Below, one piece after another: positions 45,521 through 51,478 of a DNA stretch of 64,000 nucleotides. How positions within the stretch are numbered: the first letter of the stretch is position 1; each line of letters begins with the position of its first letter. The notes under the pieces were generated by a model that had not been told where the DNA came from, made no database searches, and was given only the letters and a program-made list of their open reading frames with translations. The DNA is from Flavobacterium sp. 9 (lineage in GTDB: Bacteria; Bacteroidota; Bacteroidia; Flavobacteriales; Flavobacteriaceae), in contig NZ_PEEU01000001.1 in assembly GCF_002754195.1 (NCBI RefSeq), positions 1,426,001 through 1,490,000 on the forward strand, written 5' to 3'. The translations under genes and the position numbers were made by a program.

Positions 45521-46051
45521 TTAATGATTTAAGAATTCATACTTCAGATATTCTTTCAAATTGTTTCTGAATACAATTATATCACCACCCATAACAGAAA
45601 TAACTGGAGAAAGATATTTATTCTCGAAAACAACAAGTACTCTGTGGTTGTAAATTGGAATGTAACCTACAATTTTAGAAACGTCAAATCCTGCTTCTGT
45701 TAAAACTTCTTCTGCATAAAACCTGAATTTGTTTATATCTTCAATCAACCATTTTGATTTCTCAATATCTCTTGGATATTGGTAGAAAAAATCAACAAAT
45801 CTTATTTCCTCTTCTCCATCTGGATCAATTGAAATTTCCGGAGTATCTAATCCTCCCAGAATTAAAAGCATTTCTCTATAGTCCCAAGGAAAATCAAAGC
45901 CAAATAATACTTGTAATTGATCTATTTCTTTTCTGCTAATACCTTTTGTAAACTTGGTATTAGGTTGTATTTGAAATCCATAACAATCATCTCTGAGTTG
46001 TATCTTTTGAAACTTCTTTTCGGCTTTATATTTTATTTCTTTGATTGTCAT
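45521..46051 (-). CDS. SMI1/KNR4 (SUKH) family protein
   Basis: 176 residues. KGISRKEIDQLQVLFGFDFP, then DYREMLLILGG and a later YIPIYNHRVLVV are the SUKH-fold hallmarks. SUKH proteins are often immunity proteins of contact-dependent toxins but have other roles. It sits between the Y-RNA-like array and the nucleotidyltransferase; the leader contains the last array unit (46092-46145), whose hairpin could regulate this gene. Confidence 0.8.
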   Translation of the reverse strand: MTIKEIKYKAEKKFQKIQLRDDCYGFQIQPNTKFTKGISRKEIDQLQVLFGFDFPWDYREMLLILGGLDTPEISIDPDGEEEIRFVDFFYQYPRDIEKSKWLIEDINKFRFYAEEVLTEAGFDVSKIVGYIPIYNHRVLVVFENKYLSPVISVMGGDIIVFRNNLKEYLKYEFLNH

Positions 46052-46091
46052 AATCTAAAATATTTATGTTTTTAATTTTAAAAGAGGTAAT

Positions 46092-46145
46092 GTTTAGGAA
46101 TGGTCTAATTTTCTTTGGAACGAAGTAACCATTTCCTGACGACAC
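46092..46145 (-). ncRNA. Y-RNA-like unit 6 (no tRNA insert)
   Basis: Minus-strand GTGTCGT, then stem AGGAAATGGT, invariant TACTTCG and a short loop, then ACCATTCCT closing the stem with one bulged A. Sequence of the stem differs from the other units, but pairing is preserved (covariation). Confidence 0.6.
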
Positions 46146-46167
46146 TCTTTTTTTTAAGAGCAATATT

Positions 46168-46215
46168 GTATAAGTGATGATTTTCATGTAAGACGAAGTA
46201 ACACTTTATACACGG
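46168..46215 (-). ncRNA. Y-RNA-like unit 5 (no tRNA insert)
   Basis: GCCGT, stem GTATAAAGTG, TTACTTCG and a loop of about 17 bases, then CACTTATAC. Nine pairs with one bulge, same position as in unit 6. Confidence 0.6.
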
Positions 46216-46243
46216 CATCTTATAATTTTGAAAAAGCAACAAT

Positions 46244-46287
46244 TGATGAGAATTCTTTTTGGAACGAAGTATTTCTCACACACGACA
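46244..46287 (-). ncRNA. Y-RNA-like unit 4 (no tRNA insert)
   Basis: TGTCGTG, stem TGAGAAA, TACTTCG, short A-rich loop, then TTCTCA. The most compact unit. Confidence 0.55.
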
Positions 46288-46312
46288 TTTTTCGAATTAA
46301 AAAGAAGTTAAA

Positions 46313-46426
46313 GGCAATAAGAGAAACGGGGCTTGTCTTGCCAGAGTCGAACTGGATAACCTTGCTGCTTCTAAAACTTCGCTATTCCTCCCCAAATTTG
46401 AGACGAAGTAACCCTTATTTACGACA
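46313..46426 (-). ncRNA. Y-RNA-like unit 3 with tRNA-like insert
   Basis: Starts TGTCGTAAATAAGGGTTACTTCG-type (AATAAG stem) and ends CTCTTATTGCC. The insert holds a T-arm CCAG-TTCGACT-CTGG, a D-arm-like AGCGAAGTTTTAGAAGC and a GGGG/CCCC stem. Here the D-like part precedes the T-arm, unlike units 1 and 2. Confidence 0.6.
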
Positions 46427-46456
46427 TTCTTTTTTATTTTTAGTATTGGATAATAA

Positions 46457-46565
46457 GCAATAAGAGACTATATAATTGTGTGTTACCATTTCACTATCAG
46501 CCTAAACTGAACAGGATTCGAACCTGTACTACAATTCCCCTGAAGTAACTCTTATCTACGAAACC
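46457..46565 (-). ncRNA. Y-RNA-like unit 2 with permuted tRNA insert
   Basis: Outer stem ATAAGAG/CTCTTAT, then TTACTTC. The insert has half-stem AATTG, 4 bases, T-arm ACAGG-TTCGAAT-CCTGT, acceptor TCAG-TTTAGG-CTGA (TCAGTTT can pair with AGGCTGA), D-arm GTG-AAATGGTAA-CAC as in Gln/Glu tRNAs, and partner half-stem CAATT. AATTG and CAATT form a perfect 5-bp anticodon-type stem continuous with the outer stem across an internal loop. Confidence 0.72.
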
Positions 46566-46593
46566 AATACTTATTTTTTAAAACAAGGCAACT

Positions 46594-46716
46594 GGCAATA
46601 AGTGACATATCCTGCTCTAACCACTGAGCTACATTTCTGTAATTAAACAGAATTGGTGGGGATCGAACCCACGTCCCGGGCGTTATCAATGCGAAGTAAC
46701 ACTTATCTACGACACT
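46594..46716 (-). ncRNA. Y-RNA-like unit 1 with permuted tRNA insert
   Basis: Outer stem ATAAGTG/CACTTAT with GTGTCGTAG before and TTGCC after; TTACTTCG on the 5' side. The insert has T-arm GTGGG-TTCGATC-CCCAC, acceptor TTCTGT-TTAATT-ACAGAA (six pairs, six-base loop), then D-arm AGCTC-AGTGGTTA-GAGC. It retains TTGATAA, an Ile-type anticodon loop, in front of the T-arm. It starts about 90 bases after the ro60 stop. Confidence 0.72.
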
Positions 46717-46767
46717 TGTTTTTTATTCTTATTTTCAATGAACATTTCTATTGCAAAGATTCAAATA

Positions 46768-46794
46768 CTACTGCGCGATTATTTTGCGCAGTAG
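46768..46794. promoter_or_regulatory. Palindromic operator, copy 4 of 5
   Basis: CTACTGCGC-N9-GCGCAGTAG, perfect 9-bp arms, with GAATCTTTG downstream on the minus strand. It lies between the ro60 stop (46804) and unit 1, so the RNA array probably has its own promoter. Confidence 0.68.
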
Positions 46795-46803
46795 ATTTTA
46801 TTT

Positions 46804-48321
46804 TTACAATTCTATTCGGTTGATGTAATTCAAAGCGCTGCTTTTATCGTCTAAAGCATTCAATACATCAAATACTTTATCTGACCAACCGGCAATTAAA
46901 TACACATCGTTTTTCTCGACATTTATTGGTGCCTGACCGTAACCTGCCAAATCAAACAAATACAATTTTGCATTTGGTGCGATATTTTTATAGCGGTTCC
47001 AGGAGTTTGCAAATGAATCTTTTGTGTAATTACTATTCCACATTTGAACATCTGTAAACAACATTACTTTGTCTACTATTTCTTTTCGGCTAATCAAATC
47101 TTCCAAAACCAAATAACCGTTTGTCGAATAACCTACTTCACCTTCGCGTTTGTAATACTCGTTTACATTTGACAATATGGCTCGTTTTGGCATATTGATT
47201 ATTTTCCATCGATCACCAAACATACCGCTTACGACATTTTTACAACGGTTTTGCATCAACATACCCAACATCAAACCAATATCATAAAGCATTACTTTAC
47301 TTTTTGGCGAGATATTTTTTTGCATCGAACCCGAAACGTCACAAGCAATTACAACTGATGTATGGATATCGAAACCTTTTATATTTTGTGCACTCACCAA
47401 AACGGCATCTTCTAAAGCATCCAAAATCATGGATATATATTTAGAATCTAAGGTTTTTAACTCGCGATAAGCGGCTAAAAATCGGAATGGTAATTGTTTC
47501 GAATTTGCAACTGCTTTTTCATTAGAAAGATAATCACAAACTTTTAATATATGAAATCGCGAAACGTTGGCTTCGACTATATTTCGTAAATTTCGCAACA
47601 AAGCCATGTAACCAATTTTGTTACTATCGATCAATTCTTCCCATTTTTGAGTGAATGCTTTTTGTTTTTCGGCTTCGTTAAAATACTTTATCTGACCTAT
47701 TTTTGACAATTCGGTTTCCCAGGTATATGGCGTTTCTAAACTATCGTTTACTATTTTATTGAATAATATTTGTTGTGCTTCGTCTTTTGCTTTTGGATGT
47801 ACCAAAAACAATGCATCTTTTAATTTTACTGCACCATCTCGGTTGTATTTTGCGAATTGGTATTCATCAAATTTATTGAATGAATGCGCCAAACCTTTTT
47901 GTATTTGTTTAGACAAACGGTTTAATTTTTTGATTCCGTTTCGCTCGTTTGCCATTTGGTAATACGCCAATAATTCGGTTATTTCGTCTGCACGTTGTAT
48001 AACTTGTGTAATCATTTTACTGATTAAGGAATCACCGGAATATATTTTTGCCAATTCAACAATTAATACTAATGGAACTGAACGCATATGCATTTCGTTT
48101 CGGGCATAAACGGCTAGTTTTGCAACAAAAACAGGATCAGCTTTTTTGATCAACTCTTTAATTCTTTCTAAACGAGTTGTATCTTTTTCATAAAATGAAG
48201 CATTCAAACTTGTTGTTACAACCGCTGCATACAATTCATAATCTGTTGTTAATGTATATGCTGTTGCATTTTCGTAATTCATTACGGTGTTTTTTTCTTT
48301 TGCTAAAAAATTGAATTTCAT
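46804..48321 (-). CDS. Ro60/TROVE-domain RNA-binding protein
   Basis: 505 residues, the usual size. The TROVE HEAT-ring covers about 14-320 (FVAKLAVYARNEMHMRSVPL, YMALLRNLRNI) and a vWA domain follows with an intact MIDAS DVSGS at 328-332 and later TDVQMW. The ring binds misfolded RNA ends in its hole and Y RNA on its outer face; bacterial Ro60 works with exonucleases and Y RNAs in RNA quality control. The array of Y-RNA-like units begins just behind the gene. Symbol rsr would be used by Deinococcus homology; not asserted. Confidence 0.95.
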   Translation of the reverse strand: MKFNFLAKEKNTVMNYENATAYTLTTDYELYAAVVTTSLNASFYEKDTTRLERIKELIKKADPVFVAKLAVYARNEMHMRSVPLVLIVELAKIYSGDSLISKMITQVIQRADEITELLAYYQMANERNGIKKLNRLSKQIQKGLAHSFNKFDEYQFAKYNRDGAVKLKDALFLVHPKAKDEAQQILFNKIVNDSLETPYTWETELSKIGQIKYFNEAEKQKAFTQKWEELIDSNKIGYMALLRNLRNIVEANVSRFHILKVCDYLSNEKAVANSKQLPFRFLAAYRELKTLDSKYISMILDALEDAVLVSAQNIKGFDIHTSVVIACDVSGSMQKNISPKSKVMLYDIGLMLGMLMQNRCKNVVSGMFGDRWKIINMPKRAILSNVNEYYKREGEVGYSTNGYLVLEDLISRKEIVDKVMLFTDVQMWNSNYTKDSFANSWNRYKNIAPNAKLYLFDLAGYGQAPINVEKNDVYLIAGWSDKVFDVLNALDDKSSALNYINRIEL

Positions 48322-48390
48322 AATTTCTCGTTTTTAAAAATTAAACAATCTATCGTTGTTCCTTTTTGACATTACAAAGATTTCTGAACT

Positions 48391-48413
48391 ACTACGCAAT
48401 TATTTTGCGCAGT
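48391..48413. promoter_or_regulatory. Palindromic operator, copy 5 of 5, upstream of ro60
   Basis: ACTACGCAA-TTATT-TTGCGCAGT (8 of 9 arm pairs), followed on the minus strand by GAAATCTTTG, 70 bases before the ro60 start. Confidence 0.68.
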
Positions 48414-48454
48414 AAAAAAAGAATTCTATATTTGAGTAAACATTTATTTAGCAA

Positions 48455-48640
48455 AATCGTGTAAGTCCCTTTAGGGATGGCATATTTATAATTTTTTCAG
48501 GTACATTTCAAAAACCTCATCGAGGTGACATATTTTAATAATAAAGATAAAACCGAAAATACCGCTCCTATGGAGCTTTGCTATTACATCAGAAATCAGT
48601 TATAAATATTATGCTCCTCTGGAGCTATTTACCAGATTTA
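48455..48640. repeat. Row of short REP-like palindromes
   Basis: GTCCCTTTAGGGA, CCTCATCGAGG, GCTCCTATGGAGC and GCTCCTCTGGAGC follow each other within 180 bases between ro60 and the HD gene. They resemble REP-type hairpins; no transposase is present. Confidence 0.5.
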
Positions 48641-48652
48641 AACAAAAACAAC

Positions 48653-49267
48653 ATGAATCTAAAGGAAAAATACACTGAATTGCTTGCTAATATTGGCTTT
48701 GATGAAAAAGCGATTCAGCAAAATTGGCTTGATTTAGAAAAAACATATTCCGGTAAATCAAGGCATTATCATAATCTGACACATATTAAGGATATGATTC
48801 TCTGTTTTGAAACGTATTCTGACAGACTTAGAAATCCTGATGAAATATTATTTTCTATTTTTTATCATGATTATGTTTATAAGAGTTCTAAAAAAGATAA
48901 TGAACTCAAAAGTGCTGAATTTGCGTTATCGATTTTACCTGAAAATAGTTCATTTGATCGTCAATTGGTTTTTGATGCGATTTGTGCAACGCAACTTCAT
49001 CAGTATAATGCAAATGAAGATATTAATTGGTTAATTGATTTTGATTTGAAAATTCTCGCCCGCAATTGGGATGAATATCAGATTTACTTTGAACAAATTA
49101 GAAAGGAATATCGCATTTATCCTGATTTTCTCTATAAACCTGGACGCGCAAAAGCTTTGAAACATTTTCTGGAATATGAGTTTATTTTTCAGACTGAGGA
49201 ATTCAGAGGTTTATATGAAGAGAAAGCGAGAATTAATATTGAAAAAGAGATTTTATTGTTGAGTTAG
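48653..49267 (+). CDS. HD-superfamily metal-dependent phosphohydrolase
   Basis: 204 residues from ATG 48653 (MNLKEKYTELLANIGFDEKA). RHYHNLTHIKDM and FSIFYHDYVY give the His and HD metal ligands of the 'predicted metal-dependent HD superfamily phosphohydrolase' group. Substrate unknown; such proteins occur in RNA-repair neighbourhoods. Earlier in-frame ATGs (48578, 48611) lie in repeat sequence and are less likely. Confidence 0.85.
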   Translation: MNLKEKYTELLANIGFDEKAIQQNWLDLEKTYSGKSRHYHNLTHIKDMILCFETYSDRLRNPDEILFSIFYHDYVYKSSKKDNELKSAEFALSILPENSSFDRQLVFDAICATQLHQYNANEDINWLIDFDLKILARNWDEYQIYFEQIRKEYRIYPDFLYKPGRAKALKHFLEYEFIFQTEEFRGLYEEKARINIEKEILLLS

Positions 49268-49368
49268 ATATTAATCGCGCAGAGTCGCAAAGTTTTTTTG
49301 CCACAGATTAAAGGATTAAAATGATTGCGTTATTTGTGCGAAAATACGATGATAGCACAAAGTATTTC

Positions 49369-49453
49369 CGTAGAGGCGCACAGCAGTGCGTCTTCCGCAA
49401 CGTGAATAAATTGTGGTTACATTGTGTGAGACGCACTGCTGTGCGCCTCTACG
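49369..49453. repeat. Inverted repeat with arms CGTAGAGGCGCACAGCAGTG...
   Basis: Two 25-base arms (49369-49393 and 49429-49453) are exact reverse complements around a 35-base spacer. A single arm recurs at 57568-57593. REP/MITE-like. The rest of 49268-49706 holds TTTGCGACTTCGCGACTTTG-type repeats and no gene. Confidence 0.8.
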
Positions 49454-49706
49454 ATAATTGGAATAAACAATTGAAACGGAAAGCCCGACTAGGAGGGACA
49501 TGCCCAAAAACAAGAAATAATTATAAGAAATTAAAATATCTAAAATTTGAATCTCGCAAAGTCGCGAAGTCGCAAAGTATTTATTTTTTTTTAAGCTAAA
49601 GATTAAGAGATTAAAATGATTAAAAAAATCTGCTTAATCTACTTAATCTGCGAGAGACAAAAAAAACTTTGCGACTTCGCGACTTTGCGAGCAAAAACAT
49701 AAAACT

Positions 49707-50720
49707 ATGTCACAAAACAAAAATGCCTTAATACGGTACAAAACCATTGACAAATGTCTGCAGAATAAATACAGGCAATGGACTTTGGAGGATTTAATCG
49801 AATGTTGTTCTGAAGCTTTATTCGAATATGAAGGTCGAGCAAACCCAATTAGCAAACGAACAATCCAAATGGATATTCAGTTGATGCGAAGTGAAAAACT
49901 GGGTTATAATGCGCCAATTGTGGTGTATGATAAGAAGTTTTACAAATATGATGACGACGAATTTACGATAACGGATATTCCCCTGACGGAAACAGATATG
50001 AATGTTTTGACGGAGACAGTTTCGATGTTGAAGCAGTTTAAGGATTTTTCGTTGTTTAATGATGTGTCAGATATTTTGCAGCGTTTGGAGGATAAAATCT
50101 ACTCGGAGAAATCGCATACGAAACCTGTTATTTATCTGGATAAAAACGAAGGTTTGAAAGGTTTGCATTATTTAGATGAGATTTATCAGGCGATTATTAA
50201 GAAGGTTGTTCTGATGATTACGTATAAATCTTTTAAATCTAAGGAAGAAAGTAAGTTTCATTTTCATCCTTTTATTTTGAAGGAATTCAATAATCGTTGG
50301 TTTCTAATTGGAAAGACTAAGGGTTCTCAACCGATTACGAATTTAGCTTTGGACAGAATTATTGCGATTGATTACGATTTTAGCCTTCCTTACATAGAGG
50401 AGGATTTTGATGCTGATGTGTATTATAAGAATATTATTGGCGTGACGGTAAATACTGGTTTGAAACCGAGAAAAATAGAACTTTGGATTGATGCAACAAA
50501 CGCGCCTTATGTTTTGACAAAACCGCTGCATCATACGCAAAGACTGATTCAGGAAAATGAGGATAAGAGTATTATTGTTCATTTGTTTATTTCTGCAAAT
50601 TTTGAAATGGAACGCATTATTTTGGGTTTTGGAGACGGAATTGAAGTTTTGCAACCTGAAAACCTGAGAAACAGAATGAAAAAAATCCTTCAAAATGCGA
50701 TTCAGCGATATGAAGACTAA
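49707..50720 (+). CDS. WYL-domain transcriptional regulator
   Basis: 337 residues. N-terminal winged helix (about 8-70: YKTIDKCLQNKYRQWTLEDL, RTIQMDIQLMRS), then a WYL domain (about 145-215: LMITYKSFKSKEESKFHFHP, EFNNRWFLIGKTKG) and the WCX extension (ERIILGFGDGIEVL). WYL proteins sense nucleic acid or nucleotide ligands and often control defence or RNA-repair genes. It is the best candidate in the window to bind the five TGCGCAA palindromes, but it stands on the opposite strand and has no palindrome itself. Confidence 0.88.
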   Translation: MSQNKNALIRYKTIDKCLQNKYRQWTLEDLIECCSEALFEYEGRANPISKRTIQMDIQLMRSEKLGYNAPIVVYDKKFYKYDDDEFTITDIPLTETDMNVLTETVSMLKQFKDFSLFNDVSDILQRLEDKIYSEKSHTKPVIYLDKNEGLKGLHYLDEIYQAIIKKVVLMITYKSFKSKEESKFHFHPFILKEFNNRWFLIGKTKGSQPITNLALDRIIAIDYDFSLPYIEEDFDADVYYKNIIGVTVNTGLKPRKIELWIDATNAPYVLTKPLHHTQRLIQENEDKSIIVHLFISANFEMERIILGFGDGIEVLQPENLRNRMKKILQNAIQRYED

Positions 50721-50916
50721 AGTTTATTCGCACTTTATTATACCTTTTTTTACATAATGAAGAATTTTAGAGACTTTTTGACTCGGAAAACATTTTTTAA
50801 GTCTTAAATTTTGTTAAAATCCCAAAAAAGAATAGTATATTTCAATTAAAAATTAACCCTAAACCCCTCTAATTCAGAGATATTTTTTTACTAACCAAAA
50901 ATTTATCATAAATTAA

Positions 50917-50928
50917 TATGCATGCATA
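50917..50928. promoter_or_regulatory. Candidate MarR operator TATGCATGCATA
   Basis: Perfect 12-base palindrome about 13 bases upstream of the -7 element of the fad operon, at the -33 position, well placed for autorepression. Confidence 0.5.
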
Positions 50929-50940
50929 GTATTTTTTGAT

Positions 50941-50948
50941 TATATTTG
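50941..50948 (+). promoter_or_regulatory. -7 element TATATTTG of the MarR/fad operon
   Basis: TAnnTTTG match 19 bases before the MarR start, giving a leader of about ten bases. Confidence 0.6.
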
Positions 50949-50966
50949 AAATCGATATAGTTACTT

Positions 50967-51425
50967 ATGAAAGACAAAACAATAGATTATATTTTGAGAG
51001 CTACATGGCAAGCCGTATCAAGAATGTATAATGAGGAGGCTGCAAAATACGATGCTACAATGGCGACGGGATTTGCGCTTTTGAGTATAGATAAAGAAGA
51101 CGGAACTCCATCGACCGCTTTAGGGCCAAGAATGGGTATGGAAGCCACAAGCCTTACGAGAACATTGAAATCAATGGAGGATAAGGGTTTGATTGTTCGT
51201 AAAAAAAATCCAAGTGACGGCCGTGGTGTTTTGATCTACCTGACGGATTTTGGAAAAGAAAAAAGAGAATTATCTAAAAATACGGTTTTGAAATTTAATG
51301 AGAGTGTTAGAAAACATGTTTCTGACGAAAAGCTGAAACATTTTATCGAAGTCTCAGAAATCATAAATGAACTTATTCAGGATAAAAACATATTTAATCA
51401 AACAGAAAAACTGGAAAATGAATAA
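50967..51425 (+). CDS. MarR-family transcriptional regulator of the fad operon
   Basis: 152 residues. Winged helix typical of MarR: TSLTRTLKSMEDKGLIVRKK, then PSDGRGVLIYLTDFGKE. It is the first gene of the beta-oxidation operon (54 bases before the FadN-like gene), so it probably represses it and is released by acyl-CoA or fatty acid; ligand inferred only. Confidence 0.9.
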   Translation: MKDKTIDYILRATWQAVSRMYNEEAAKYDATMATGFALLSIDKEDGTPSTALGPRMGMEATSLTRTLKSMEDKGLIVRKKNPSDGRGVLIYLTDFGKEKRELSKNTVLKFNESVRKHVSDEKLKHFIEVSEIINELIQDKNIFNQTEKLENE

Positions 51426-51478
51426 CCTTATTTAATAAGGAAACCTCAAATTCAAACAAAAACAAATATTAACGACTT

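Noticed and set aside
46092..46716. CRISPR array because of regularly recurring CGAAGTAAC
   Set aside because: Repeats are short, variable and parts of stems; spacing is irregular and no cas genes are present.
27984..48413. Sigma-54 promoters in the TGCGCAA palindromes
   Set aside because: The TTGC half is one base out of register with TGGCAC-N5-TTGC, and the GG of the -24 box is missing; a dyad operator fits better, and the local regulator is WYL, not RtcR.
49321..49599. 92-codon ORF
   Set aside because: It runs through the inverted repeat at 49369-49453 and adjacent repeats; translation is an artefact of repeat sequence.
50427..50720. Possible toxin-antitoxin pairs or anticodon nuclease (PrrC/RloC type) near the repair locus
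   Set aside because: Looked for a tRNA-cleaving partner in the window; apart from general nucleases none with a recognisable ACNase signature was found.
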